DNA of 64,000 nucleotides from Marinoscillum sp965229915 (GCF_965229915.1 NZ_CBDDJZ010000001.1:4774001-4838000); one strand, 5' to 3'; counted from the stretch's first letter, positions 8,049 through 16,945 are shown. Program-made: numbers and translations. Notes: generated by a model from the letters alone, not told the origin.

Positions 8049-8939
8049 TTACAGTAAGGCCGCTCCAAACACACCTGCACTATCACCTAGTTTCGGTTTA
8101 ATGATTGGTGTGGTGAAAGTTGGGTTGAACACGTTCTGACGAACAGCTTCTATCCCTTTCGTATAGAGTACGTCCAGATTACTGACACCACCACCCAATA
8201 CCACCACGTCCGGATCCAGTGTATTGATGACGTTAGAGAGACCAATACCAAAAAAGTGAATTAGGCGATCAATCGTTTGGGTAGCCACAGGATCTGAACC
8301 AGTCTGATAGTCAGCATAAATATCCTTAAGGGAGCGTTTGTTGCCAGTTTGGTCAAAATAATAGCGTTCCAGAGATGGTCCGGCAATGATTGTCTCTGTG
8401 CAACCAGTTTTACCACAATAACATGGCCCTCCGCTTTTGTCGAGCAGGGTATGTCCCCATTCACCAGCAATGCCATGTCTGCCATTCAGTGCCCGTCCGT
8501 TCACCACAATACCACCACCGCACCCGGTTCCCATTATTACACCAAAGACCACCTTGGCATCAGGATACTGCTCGGATACAGCACCCATATTGGCTTCTGC
8601 CAAAGCAAAACAGTTTGCATCATTGGCGATCTTAATTGGGATGCCAAGTGCTTTTTCCAGCTCTTTGTGAAATGGTTGATTGTTGATTGCCTGGGAATTG
8701 CTTCCCTTCAAAAGATCTGTTGACGGATCTACAGAACCTGGCGTTCCTATGCCTAGTTGTTTGGGCTTTTCACCGACTTCTTTGGAAAGAATATCAATCA
8801 GCTTCTCAATCTGCGAAATGATATGCATCATGCCTTTGGCAGCCTCTGTCGGGATTCTCTCCCTTACCAAAACCATATGATTTTCGTTCAGAACCACTCC
8901 TTCTATTTTAGTGCCGCCAAGATCAATTCCCCAATGCAT
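8049..8939 (-). CDS. ROK family sugar kinase
   Basis: 296 residues with the ROK signature set: ATP-binding DLGGTK (residues 6-11), GIGTPGSVD, catalytic Asp in NDANC (D108), GTGCGGGIVVNG, and the zinc site formed by His163 and C173/C175/C180 in CYCGKTGCTE. This family phosphorylates glucose, fructose, N-acetylglucosamine or N-acetylmannosamine; which one cannot be decided here. It is a full-length single-domain kinase without the DNA-binding head of ROK repressors. The neighbours give no sugar pathway context. Confidence 0.93.
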   Translation of the reverse strand: MHWGIDLGGTKIEGVVLNENHMVLVRERIPTEAAKGMMHIISQIEKLIDILSKEVGEKPKQLGIGTPGSVDPSTDLLKGSNSQAINNQPFHKELEKALGIPIKIANDANCFALAEANMGAVSEQYPDAKVVFGVIMGTGCGGGIVVNGRALNGRHGIAGEWGHTLLDKSGGPCYCGKTGCTETIIAGPSLERYYFDQTGNKRSLKDIYADYQTGSDPVATQTIDRLIHFFGIGLSNVINTLDPDVVVLGGGVSNLDVLYTKGIEAVRQNVFNPTFTTPIIKPKLGDSAGVFGAALL

Positions 8940-9182
8940 GTTTTATGTTTTAATCAGTTTCAGATAGCCAATTTAGCCCAATTTTGTAAATAGTGAAATG
9001 GAATTGGGTAATCCTTAAGAAGTGCTCAAATGATTTGGAAAGACTGATTTCATGGAGGTTCACATTTACTTAACATGTGATTATTCCTGTTCATCGTATG
9101 AATCCTACCAATCAACGATTAATAGTGTGTGAATAGGAGAAACTTTTTCATCTTTGACTTGAGTTTTTTCATAGTGGAGTTC

Positions 9183-9263
9183 GCTTACCTTTCGGGATTA
9201 GGTTAGGTTCAAAACATTGAAAGGTAAGCTGAAGCGTTCCCAGGAGTGGGAACGCTTTTTTTG
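9183..9263 (+). ncRNA. Candidate small RNA: long hairpin plus intrinsic terminator
   Basis: In the 420-base gap between the divergent ROK and histidine kinase genes. A perfect 11-bp stem (GCTTACCTTTC at 9183-9193 with GAAAGGTAAGC at 9219-9229, 25-nt loop) is followed after three bases by a perfect 9-bp terminator stem (AGCGTTCCC at 9233-9241, GGGAACGCT at 9248-9256) and seven T. No coding frame ends here, so the terminator must serve a transcript that starts within the gap. A weak TTGACT-like hexamer lies about 30 bases upstream. It could be an independent small RNA or a terminated leader of the downstream kinase gene; I do not recognise the family. Confidence 0.5.
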
Positions 9264-9359
9264 TGCCCAATTCACTTCATGAAATTACCGGTTGATGTGA
9301 TTCATTTTTGTAGATTATAGAAGACTTGGGTAATTTCCTTCATCACTTGAAACAGCCTA

Positions 9360-11243
9360 ATGGATTCCACTCCCAAGCAATCAATCTTTTCCAGACCAGG
9401 TACCATCAGCTTCATCACAGCTCTGATACTAGGGTTAATCGGTGCAAACACCACTTATCTGAGCTATCAGGTTTCTGAAGAGTCGCGCCAGGTGGAACTC
9501 AATAATTACGTCAACATACTGGAGTCTAATCTTGAACAATTTTTGAGTAAAAGCACTTCCGCAGCACTAATGCTGGCATTTACCATTGACGATCATGGTA
9601 AACCTGTGGGGTTTGATTCGGTGTCCAATCAGCTTCTGAGCAGCAATCAATTTGATGTACTAGAGCTATTACCCGATGGAGTTATTCAGTATGTATACCC
9701 CGTAGCGGGTAATGAGTCAGTCATAGGCTACAATATTCTGGCTGATAGTACCAGGAGTAAAGAAGCGCTCAGAGCTATGGAGCTGAAGCAGATGTATTTT
9801 GCAGGCCCTATTACATTGCGCCAGGGAGGTGAAGCGATTCTTGGTAGGTTGCCTGTCTATATTCACAACCAGTTTTGGGGCTTTGCGGCAGTGATCACAA
9901 AAAAGGATAAATTCTTGCGCGCTTTGGGTGCTGATAAGCTACAGAACAAAGATCTGATGGTGCAGCTATCCAAGATCAACCCCAATACTGGTGAAGAAGA
10001 GTTCTTCATGGATCATTTGGATGATTTTCCTAATGATCAATCGATGATGAGTGTGATGCAAGAAGGAGACTGGAATATTTATGTTGGATTTCGCAACAGG
10101 TATGCTAGTTTGTACTCCGTCATACCTCTGGGGGTTTTGTCCATGTTGTTGGCCATAATTGGAGGTTTCTTTGTATTGGAAATTCTCAAAAAACCAACTG
10201 AGTTACGTAAGCAGCTAGACGAACACAATAAAGATTTACAGATAAGTGAGCGCAAATACCGTTTGTTTTTTGAGAATGCAGCTATTGGAGTAGCGCAGAT
10301 TGATTCCCAAACAGGCCAGTTCATGAGTGTGAATCAACGACTATGTGAAATTTTGGGCTATACAAAGGACGAGTTGGAAAGAATGAAGTTCTCTGAAATC
10401 ACACATCAGGATGATCTGGAGATGTCTAGAGAAACGCGTGTTCAGATTCTCAAGGGAGAAGTCCGTGAGTTCAAAATGGAAAAGCGCTATCTCTCAAAAA
10501 GAGGCACACCAGTGAATGTGAGTGTGAGCGTGACATCTCTTTGGAAGAAGGGTGAACAGCCGACTTCCGTTCTGGTCCTGGTGGAAGATGTTTCCTCCCA
10601 AAAGGACCTGGAACAGCGCGTTTTGGAAAGCTCAATCCAGGCGCAGGAGATTGAGAAGAATAAGATTGCTTCTGAAATTCATGATGGTATCGTGCAAGAG
10701 ATGGTGGCTTGTAGCATTCACGCAGAAAGTCTGGAGGAAGTCCTCCAAGATCCGGAGCAGTTGCAAGACAGAATCAATGCCCTGGTCACTTTGATTAAAA
10801 AGATAACCAATGACACCAGATCTGTTTCTCATAATCTCTTAAGTGCTGATGTGAGTAATATGTCCTTGGTAGAGCTACTCACACGTCTGGAAACCCAACT
10901 CAAAAACCTTTCTTCTATTGACATCAGAATGGAAGTGCATCTTGTGCAGGAAGAGGATCTGTCTCATGACCTCAAAACCAATATCTATCGTGTGGTGCAA
11001 GAATTAACTACTAACATTATCAAGCATTCCAATGCCACTTTTGCCTCGATTACGGTAGAGGAAATCGGCGATGAGATTTTTGTGACGGTACGAGACAATG
11101 GTCAAGGAATGCAAGAAAAATCGACGATCGGTATTGGCACCTACACCATTCGAAACCGGATCAACAAAATTGGGGGGACGATTCAGTATCATCACCCCAA
11201 TTCTGGTGGGTTGGAGGTAAGTTTCAGTGTGCCGATCAGTTGA
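9360..11243 (+). CDS. Membrane sensor histidine kinase with PAS domain (NarL-type)
   Basis: 627 residues. Membrane helices near 14-36 and 240-265 bracket a roughly 200-residue extracytoplasmic sensor domain. A PAS domain follows (about 300-410, KYRLFFENAAIGVAQID...). The dimerisation region is HisKA_3: IASEIHDGIVQEM with phospho-acceptor His441, then a HATPase_c domain with the N box NIYRVVQELTTNIIKHS and G boxes DNGQGM and GIGTYTI. HisKA_3 kinases usually pair with LuxR-type regulators; none is adjacent, so this is an orphan here. A structured RNA candidate lies about 100 bases upstream. Confidence 0.92.
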   Translation: MDSTPKQSIFSRPGTISFITALILGLIGANTTYLSYQVSEESRQVELNNYVNILESNLEQFLSKSTSAALMLAFTIDDHGKPVGFDSVSNQLLSSNQFDVLELLPDGVIQYVYPVAGNESVIGYNILADSTRSKEALRAMELKQMYFAGPITLRQGGEAILGRLPVYIHNQFWGFAAVITKKDKFLRALGADKLQNKDLMVQLSKINPNTGEEEFFMDHLDDFPNDQSMMSVMQEGDWNIYVGFRNRYASLYSVIPLGVLSMLLAIIGGFFVLEILKKPTELRKQLDEHNKDLQISERKYRLFFENAAIGVAQIDSQTGQFMSVNQRLCEILGYTKDELERMKFSEITHQDDLEMSRETRVQILKGEVREFKMEKRYLSKRGTPVNVSVSVTSLWKKGEQPTSVLVLVEDVSSQKDLEQRVLESSIQAQEIEKNKIASEIHDGIVQEMVACSIHAESLEEVLQDPEQLQDRINALVTLIKKITNDTRSVSHNLLSADVSNMSLVELLTRLETQLKNLSSIDIRMEVHLVQEEDLSHDLKTNIYRVVQELTTNIIKHSNATFASITVEEIGDEIFVTVRDNGQGMQEKSTIGIGTYTIRNRINKIGGTIQYHHPNSGGLEVSFSVPIS

Positions 11244-13928
11244 TTACTCGTCTTTTAATATTTCGGCGGGGTTGACCAGAGATGCTTTGATCGTCTGGAA
11301 TCCCACACTTGCCACGGTGATTAGCAGTACGAGCACCGTAGGAATAATGACCATCAGCACGGAGATGCTGGTTCTATAGACGAATTCATCCAGCCATCCT
11401 GATATTAGATAAAATGCGATAGGAATAGCAATGATACTGGCTATACCAATCAGGAGAACAAATCGATTACCAATGGTGGTAGCAATGTTCAGCGCGGAAG
11501 CTCCTAGAACCTTTCGGATACCAATTTCCTTGCTCTTTGTCTCTATGATGAATCCAACCATACCAATAAGTCCCAAACAACCAATTAGAATGGCGATTCC
11601 GGTAAAGACTTTGATCATGGTACTTAAGCGCATTTCAGCTTGATATTGATCCATGAATCGATCATCCAGAAATTCATAGTCTATCGGGTTTTCAGGATCG
11701 AAGGTGTTCCAGGTCTCTTCCATAAAGGCCAAAGTTTCTGATACCTCTTCACTGCGTATCTGCAAACTCATCACGCGCATTCGATCGCCTTTTAACATGA
11801 GCATTGGGGTCAACGTAGAGTGCAACGATTCGAAATGAAAGTCTCTGGTTACACCCAGTATTCTTCCTGCTTTGAGTGTTTGATCATTGTACGCACCATA
11901 GGATAGCTTCTTCCCAATGATTTCCTGAGGGTCGTTGAAACCAAGTGCACGAGCTCCAGTTTCATTGATTAGGTAATAACCCACCGAGTCTTCCAGCATA
12001 TCCTGATCAGAAGTGAAATTGGAGCCTGCTATCAGGTCAATTTCAAAAGTCTCCAGAAAATCTTCATCCACCCAGATGAAAGGTAGCCTGAAATTTAGTG
12101 TGGTGGTGCTATCTCCATAATTAAACCCGGCTCCCCAGCTATCCGCCAACCTTCCAGTTGGGATGCGAGAGGCGAATGTGAGCTTTTCGATATTAGGGTG
12201 GTTGAGCATTTCGTTTTTCAAGGCATCGAGCCTGTTGATGTTGCGGGTGAGGCTTACATTAACTATTTGATCCTTTTTGTATCCAGGGTCTGTGTTTTGA
12301 ATGAAGTGCAGCTGCCCTTCTATTACGGTAAGAGAAAATATCAAAGCAATGGTCACTGCGTACTGGAAGGTAACCAGCCAGTTACGAAAGTTCCATTTGT
12401 TGCTGTTGATTGCCGCTTCACCTTTCAGTGCTCTGGTGAGCTCTATACGCGACAGGAATATTGATGGGTAGGAGCCTGAAAATATCGCCACCAAAACCAA
12501 TAGAATTACGAGTGAGCCCACTATGTCTAGTTCGCTCAGAAGGTTTAGTTCAATGGATTTCTCCATAAAATCATTCAAATAGGGCAGGGCTAGTTCAGTA
12601 AAAAGTATCGCAAATGGTAGCGCTATGAGGTTGACTAAAAAGGCCTCAGTTAGGAATTGCTTCACCAGTGTGGATTTCATGGCTCCCAGTACTTTTCTTA
12701 CCCCTACTTCTTTCATTCGTCTGGAGAAGTGTGAGGTAGCCAGGTTCATGTAATTGATGCATGCTACCACCAGCAGCAGGATCCCAACGATCCCGAAAAT
12801 ATAGACCTGATCGATGCTACCGTTTGTCTCTATTTCCCCTTCCAGGTGAGACTCCAGGTGAATGCTCTGGAGCGGTTGGAGTTCAAAATCATAAAAGTCT
12901 TTTGCATCTGCTCCGCCGGAGGTTTTTCCGACGTATTTATCAAAGAATTCGTCCTTTCGAGATTCGATACTTTCAGGATCAGTTCCTTCTTGAAGCAGCA
13001 GATAAGTGAGCCAGTTATAGTTGCCGGTCACATTATTCATAGCACTCTCACCAAACACCTGTTCAATGAATCTGATGGGAGCCAGGTATTCGAAGTGAAA
13101 ATGCTGATGCTCTGGCATGTCTTTCATCACTCCAGACACGGTGAAAGGCGCTTTCATTCCATCCCTTTCTATGGACACCCTTCTACCAATAATGTCACTT
13201 TGTCCCCAGTCATTTCCAAATAATTTTATGGCGGCCGATTCAGAGATCACTAGTGATTGATCTGTACTAAAGGCAGTCCCTGGATCTCCCTGAATAAACG
13301 GAAACGTGAAAATGTCAAATACGTCTGGGTCGGTAAATACCACCTGTTCACTCGGGAATTTCTTGCCCTCTACCACCACATCAGGGAAGGCCCATGGCAT
13401 AAAGCGAACGGCCTTTTTTACTTCCGAATAGTCGGCTTTCAAGCGTTCTGCATGTCCTGCTGATGCAAAGGCCCAATGTCGACTGAGAAGACCATCAGAA
13501 TTGAGGTTTTTGATGGTGAGTCGATAAATCTGGTCGGCCTTTTCATGATGAGTGTCGTATTTCAGTTCGTCTTTAATGAACAAAGCAATTAATACAAACG
13601 CGGCAATACCAGTAGATAGGCCCAATACATTGATGAAGGTACCCAGTTTGTACCTCCAAAGATTTCTAAGCCCGATTTTAAAGTAGTTTTTGAACATGTT
13701 TATTTCCTTTTGAGTTGAGTCGATTGGTCGGAATCTCCGAATGATTCCCGTTCTAAAAAGTTTAAGGATCTGCCACCAGTACCAGAGCTTATGTGAAGCT
13801 TTTGGTGCATCGTCCAGCCGGTCATAGAATTCCTCTTCCAGATCTCCCTGGATGTCTTCCAGGTATTGTGGTTTACAAAATCCTTTCAGTACCCGGTTGG
13901 CAAGTTTTGGTGGGTGATTTATTGCCAT
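11244..13928 (-). CDS. MacB/FtsX-type ABC transporter permease with N-terminal prefix domain
   Basis: About 894 residues from the ATG at 13928. The first roughly 80 residues (HPPKLANRVLKGFCKPQYLE... EEEFYDR) are the soluble 'permease prefix' domain with a helix, found in Bacteroidota permeases linked to PadR genes. Then two MacB_PCD + FtsX units follow, each with a large periplasmic domain and a four-helix FtsX core ending in motifs such as EVGVRKVLGA and EIGIRKVLGA. Such permeases usually move peptides or lipids, or act mechanically, with a separate ATPase; no ATPase gene is here. The start overlaps the padR stop by 10 bases, so the earlier ATG at 13964 is rejected. Confidence 0.9.
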   Translation of the reverse strand: MAINHPPKLANRVLKGFCKPQYLEDIQGDLEEEFYDRLDDAPKASHKLWYWWQILKLFRTGIIRRFRPIDSTQKEINMFKNYFKIGLRNLWRYKLGTFINVLGLSTGIAAFVLIALFIKDELKYDTHHEKADQIYRLTIKNLNSDGLLSRHWAFASAGHAERLKADYSEVKKAVRFMPWAFPDVVVEGKKFPSEQVVFTDPDVFDIFTFPFIQGDPGTAFSTDQSLVISESAAIKLFGNDWGQSDIIGRRVSIERDGMKAPFTVSGVMKDMPEHQHFHFEYLAPIRFIEQVFGESAMNNVTGNYNWLTYLLLQEGTDPESIESRKDEFFDKYVGKTSGGADAKDFYDFELQPLQSIHLESHLEGEIETNGSIDQVYIFGIVGILLLVVACINYMNLATSHFSRRMKEVGVRKVLGAMKSTLVKQFLTEAFLVNLIALPFAILFTELALPYLNDFMEKSIELNLLSELDIVGSLVILLVLVAIFSGSYPSIFLSRIELTRALKGEAAINSNKWNFRNWLVTFQYAVTIALIFSLTVIEGQLHFIQNTDPGYKKDQIVNVSLTRNINRLDALKNEMLNHPNIEKLTFASRIPTGRLADSWGAGFNYGDSTTTLNFRLPFIWVDEDFLETFEIDLIAGSNFTSDQDMLEDSVGYYLINETGARALGFNDPQEIIGKKLSYGAYNDQTLKAGRILGVTRDFHFESLHSTLTPMLMLKGDRMRVMSLQIRSEEVSETLAFMEETWNTFDPENPIDYEFLDDRFMDQYQAEMRLSTMIKVFTGIAILIGCLGLIGMVGFIIETKSKEIGIRKVLGASALNIATTIGNRFVLLIGIASIIAIPIAFYLISGWLDEFVYRTSISVLMVIIPTVLVLLITVASVGFQTIKASLVNPAEILKDE

Positions 13929-14257
13929 GCAAACTTGAGTACTACATCTGGAATCGCATCCCAAAGCTGATTTCGGGTCTCTTTGGTATAGGCAAGTGCC
14001 TGCTTGCCAAGATCAGTAATCTCAAAGTAACGCTTGCGCTTACCACCTCGACGTGCCGTGGTTTCGCCAAATTCTGATCTCAGATAGTCTTTCTCTTCCA
14101 TCCTTCTAAGTGCACTTTGCAAAGCACCCACACTCACACTTCGCTTGAGCCGTTCTTCAATTTCTTTCTTCACGGATACACCGTAAGCATCTCCATGTAG
14201 TATAGCCACAGTGAGGAGTACAATTTCTTCAAATTCGCCAAGTTGGAAGTCTTTCAT
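13919..14257 (-). CDS. PadR family transcriptional regulator
   Basis: 112 residues with the PadR winged helix: LGEFEEIVLLTVAILHGDAYGV, then VSVGALQSALRRMEEKDYLRSE and the wing RRGGKRKRYFEITDLGKQAL. The gene overlaps the permease start by 10 bases, a module common in Bacteroidota in which PadR probably controls the permease in response to a small molecule or membrane stress. The ligand is unknown. Confidence 0.93.
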   Translation of the reverse strand: MKDFQLGEFEEIVLLTVAILHGDAYGVSVKKEIEERLKRSVSVGALQSALRRMEEKDYLRSEFGETTARRGGKRKRYFEITDLGKQALAYTKETRNQLWDAIPDVVLKFAWQ

Positions 14258-14481
14258 TCTTTAATATTCCTAATTGTATATAAAATATTAATTTCCTAAA
14301 CGTAGTTTATATCAAAGGGTTACTAATAGGAGAATAATCTGTCAATTGGAAGGGAGTAGTTGGATTTAAGTTAGATTTATAGCATATCAAATTGAAGTAT
14401 TTTGATATAACACTGGAGCGCTTTGTCCGTTTTAAGGATAACGCTTTAATCAAAGCAATTTTTATTTTAAACAACTACAAT

Positions 14482-15072
14482 ATGAAAAAAGTACTTTTTA
14501 CCCTATCCTTAACGCTGTTTGCACTAGTTACTTATTCCCAGGCCCGGCTCGAGCTTGGCTTAAAGGGAGGAATGAATTTCTCATCTATCAAAGCAGATGA
14601 CGTGGAAGATGTGAATTTAGAATCTAAGACTGGCTACCATGCAGGTATTTATGGAATGATTAAGATAGCCAATATCGGTATTCAGCCAGAAGTCTTATAT
14701 TCCAGAAAAGGAGCAACTGTGAAGGATTTCTCTGGATCGGCTCAGGAAGAATGGGATAATGAGTTCGTTTATTTGGATATCCCTGTAATTGCCAAGTTTT
14801 ATCTGCCTCTTGGATTGAATCTACAGGCAGGACCACAGTTTGGGATGCTGCTGTCTGCAGAAAGTGATGGAGATGATGTGAAGGATGCCTATAAAAACTC
14901 GGATATTAGTGCAGCTCTGGGAGCTGGATGGGATGCGCCATTTGGACTTAGGCTGACTGCCAGATATCTTATTGGGTTAAATGACATAGATGATTCTGGT
15001 TTTGACCAGGAGCAGAAGAATAGGATGTTTCAGGTATCATTAGGATATAGCCTCATTAAATTAGGAAAATAA
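14482..15072 (+). CDS. Outer-membrane beta-barrel protein (PorT/OMP_b-brl_2-like)
   Basis: 196 residues from the ATG at 14482. A signal peptide (MKKVLFTLSLTLFALVTYSQ) leads into ARLELGLKGGMNFSSIK, the classic opening of Bacteroidota PorT-like barrels, and alternating hydrophobic strands continue to LGYSLIKL at the end. An upstream in-frame ATG at 14392 adds 30 residues that would bury the signal peptide, so it is rejected. The function is not predictable. The gene is followed by a strong terminator. Confidence 0.85.
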   Translation: MKKVLFTLSLTLFALVTYSQARLELGLKGGMNFSSIKADDVEDVNLESKTGYHAGIYGMIKIANIGIQPEVLYSRKGATVKDFSGSAQEEWDNEFVYLDIPVIAKFYLPLGLNLQAGPQFGMLLSAESDGDDVKDAYKNSDISAALGAGWDAPFGLRLTARYLIGLNDIDDSGFDQEQKNRMFQVSLGYSLIKLGK

Positions 15073-15090
15073 ACCTCTCAAGCATAAAGG

Positions 15091-15128
15091 AAAAGCCATC
15101 CTGACAGAAACGTCAGGATGGCTTTTTT
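15091..15128 (+). terminator. Strong Rho-independent terminator
   Basis: AAAAGCCATCCTGAC (15091-15105) pairs perfectly with GTCAGGATGGCTTTT (15112-15126); the loop is six bases and the T run continues. It sits 18 bases after the barrel protein gene. Confidence 0.85.
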
Positions 15129-15207
15129 ATAACCCAGTAGTTAGAAATAGCATAACCGCCACTGCTATTCCGAAAAATAAAATGATCAGGCGATATTGAT
15201 TTTTCAT
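15127..15207 (-). CDS. Possible 26-residue single-helix membrane microprotein
   Basis: A short reading frame, MKNQYRLIILFFGIAVAVML then FLTTGL, with a positively charged N-terminus and one hydrophobic helix of about 18 residues. It starts 31 bases after the stop of the monooxygenase-fold gene, on the same strand, and stops just inside the terminator that faces it. The layout is that of a true membrane microprotein, but at this length chance cannot be excluded. Confidence 0.35.
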   Translation of the reverse strand: MKNQYRLIILFFGIAVAVMLFLTTGL

Positions 15208-15238
15208 GTTTATGTAACCATCAGAGTCTATCATACCC

Positions 15239-15565
15239 TTACTGAGGTCGGGTAAAAGCATAGTCACGCTCTACTTTAGCAATGCGGGTGATGTAATGAG
15301 CATACCAGTCTTTGATGCCATACTTCTGGGCAGCTAGATGTTCGGAGTTGGCCTTCCAGTTTTTGATTGATTCCAGGTCTTTCCAGTAGCTCACAGTAAT
15401 CCCTATTTCCTGTCTGGCTGACTCAAAGCCCAGAAAACCTGGTTGTTGGCTTGCTAGTTTGACCATTTTGTCAGCCATTTTTTCATAGCCTGTTTGGTCT
15501 GCATTAGTTCTGATGTTAGAAAAGATCACAGCGTAATAAGGTGGTTTAGGAGTATTAGCTAGCAT
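15239..15565 (-). CDS. Antibiotic biosynthesis monooxygenase (ABM) fold protein
   Basis: 108 residues: YYAVIFSNIRTN...GYEKMADKMVKLASQQPGFLG, then ISVSYW-like strand ITVSYWKDLESIKNW and LAAQKYGIKDWYAHY. This is the dimeric alpha+beta barrel ABM family (related to YgiN and heme-degrading enzymes). Members are quinol or small-aromatic monooxygenases or have no known activity, and no specific substrate can be inferred. The gene begins three bases after the DUF3995 gene ends, so the two share a transcript. Confidence 0.85.
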   Translation of the reverse strand: MLANTPKPPYYAVIFSNIRTNADQTGYEKMADKMVKLASQQPGFLGFESARQEIGITVSYWKDLESIKNWKANSEHLAAQKYGIKDWYAHYITRIAKVERDYAFTRPQ

Positions 15566-15568
15566 AAA

Positions 15569-15991
15569 TTATTGATTGATCAGTAGGTAGAATCCAAGAA
15601 TTCCAATCAGAAAACAAAGTGGTGTAAAGAACTTAGAGTCCTTTTCAGCGAAAAGGGTTCCTTTTATTCGTTTAAAGGCACCAACGTACTTGAAGTCACC
15701 AATTGCGCGCAGCAGAAAAATGGAAGGAATGCTCCATTGCGAACCAATCATCAGCCAGTAGGGCAATGTGAGATTGACAATCTCAATCTGTATGGAATAA
15801 AATACAGCAAAGTATAGTAGGGCAGTAGCCACTATCATCGTGTCGACCTTCTTAGGGTTTAAGACTCTTTTGCCTTCCTTATTGCATGGCAGTGCAGCTT
15901 CAAAGCCCCACTCTCCTCCGAAGAGCCAGTACCAGTGAATGCCTGAGAGAACGAGAAAAATGCCACTTAAAAGGATCGTTGGAAACAACAT
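15569..15991 (-). CDS. DUF3995 membrane protein
   Basis: About 140 residues with four membrane helices. It opens LLSGIFLVLSGIHWYWLFGG, where the SGIHWYWLFGGEWG motif marks DUF3995, and a charged loop KRVLNPKKVDTM follows. The function is unknown. The frame stays open to an ATG at 16039, but that extension runs through the terminator of the upstream bacilliredoxin gene, so the ATG at 15991 is chosen. Confidence 0.8.
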   Translation of the reverse strand: MLFPTILLSGIFLVLSGIHWYWLFGGEWGFEAALPCNKEGKRVLNPKKVDTMIVATALLYFAVFYSIQIEIVNLTLPYWLMIGSQWSIPSIFLLRAIGDFKYVGAFKRIKGTLFAEKDSKFFTPLCFLIGILGFYLLINQ

Positions 15992-16018
15992 AACCAGGTA
16001 TTTATGAGTGAAGTAAAA

Positions 16019-16050
16019 TAAAAAACCCTTTCTGAGCAATTCAGAAAGGG
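16019..16050 (-). terminator. Rho-independent terminator (minus strand)
   Basis: A 10-bp perfect stem (CCCTTTCTGA at 16026-16035, TCAGAAAGGG at 16041-16050) with a 5-nt loop is followed on the minus strand by six T. It terminates the bacilliredoxin transcript and fixes the start choice of the DUF3995 gene. Confidence 0.8.
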
Positions 16051-16076
16051 CTTTACTTAATGAGATGAAATAAGAA

Positions 16077-16493
16077 TTAACAAAATTCTTTAAAAACTTC
16101 TACCAGGTGATTGGCGATCATTTCTGCTGATCTTCCTTCAATGTGGTGTCTTTCTACCATGTGAACTAATTCACCATCTTTGAACAGTGCCACTGCTGGT
16201 GAAGATGGAGGAAACGGAAGAGTGTACTCTCTTGCCTTAGCAGTTGCTTCCATATCTACTCCAGCAAATACAGTTGCCAAATGATCTGGTTTTTTTGCAC
16301 TTAGATTGAGTGCCGTTGTTACTCCTGGTCTTGCAGTACCAGCTGCACAACCACATACAGAATTGATCACAAGTAGGGTAGTTCCTTTGTGATCAGTAAG
16401 GTGGTCGATTACCTGATCCGCAGTTTTGAATTCTTCGAAGCCTGACTGAGTGAGCTCAGTTCGCATAGGGGCTACTAGTTCTTCTGGATACAT
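16077..16493 (-). CDS. brxB: Bacilliredoxin, BrxA/BrxB (YphP/YqiW) family
   Basis: 138 residues of thioredoxin-like fold with the family's CGC motif (C47-G48-C49 in INSVCGCAAGTARPG), the cis-Pro region PPSSPAVALFKDG and a C-terminal Cys. In Firmicutes, BrxA/B remove bacillithiol from oxidised proteins; Bacteroidota such as this also use bacillithiol or related thiols. It has its own terminator. It lies just downstream of the SUF operon, separated only by a dead gene, which fits a thiol-redox neighbourhood (inference). Confidence 0.9.
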   Translation of the reverse strand: MYPEELVAPMRTELTQSGFEEFKTADQVIDHLTDHKGTTLLVINSVCGCAAGTARPGVTTALNLSAKKPDHLATVFAGVDMEATAKAREYTLPFPPSSPAVALFKDGELVHMVERHHIEGRSAEMIANHLVEVFKEFC

Positions 16494-16550
16494 ATTATTT
16501 TAAATTACAAATGACAAAATTTCAAACTTCAAGTGGTCAGTGATAGTCAA

Positions 16551-16904
16551 TCACTTTTCACCTCTTTTCTTAATAATTGTTGAAAATATCTTGAGTAGTT
16601 CGTCAGCTTCCTGAATCAAACCATTTTTTTCATTTTCTAAATCTTGACGGTTAAAACACTCAATCAGTCTTAACCAATATTTCGTTTCTTAAGCTTCTTT
16701 CCTTGAAATCTTTATTCTATGCAAAAAGTATTTGTCACTTAAAGATTCATTAGCTTCAATATAATTTGCACCAACCGATCCTGAAGACCTGACCACTTGC
16801 CTGGCATCTTCTCTATTGGCAATATCTTGCTCTATCTTTCTTGTAAACTCTCTAACCCTTTTTGCAAACAAATAAGTTCGTTCCTCTAAATCATATATCG
16901 GCGT
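16551..16904 (-). pseudogene. Four-helix-bundle (S23-like) protein, inactivated
   Basis: The frame YDLEERTYLFAKRVREFTRK, then ARQVVRSSGSVGANYIEANE, then LSDKYFLHRIKISRKEA, is an unmistakable four-helix-bundle/S23 protein. A TAA at 16689-16691 interrupts it, and the same frame continues past the stop as ETKYWLRLIECFNRQD ... ADELLKIFSTIIKKRGEK, exactly the rest of the family. Family members have a Lys here, so one A-to-T change (AAA/AAG to TAA) explains the break. No ATG precedes YDLEER before an in-frame TGA at 16905-16907, so the start also appears lost. Relatives occur in 23S rRNA intervening sequences and scattered in Bacteroidota genomes. Confidence 0.85.
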
Positions 16905-16945
16905 TCACTTGTTATTTGTTTTTTTGATCCTTGGAGCTTAAACAT

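Noticed and set aside
15992..16039. Longer N-terminus for the DUF3995 protein
   Set aside because: The extension would be encoded by the terminator hairpin of the upstream bacilliredoxin gene; the downstream ATG gives the normal family start.
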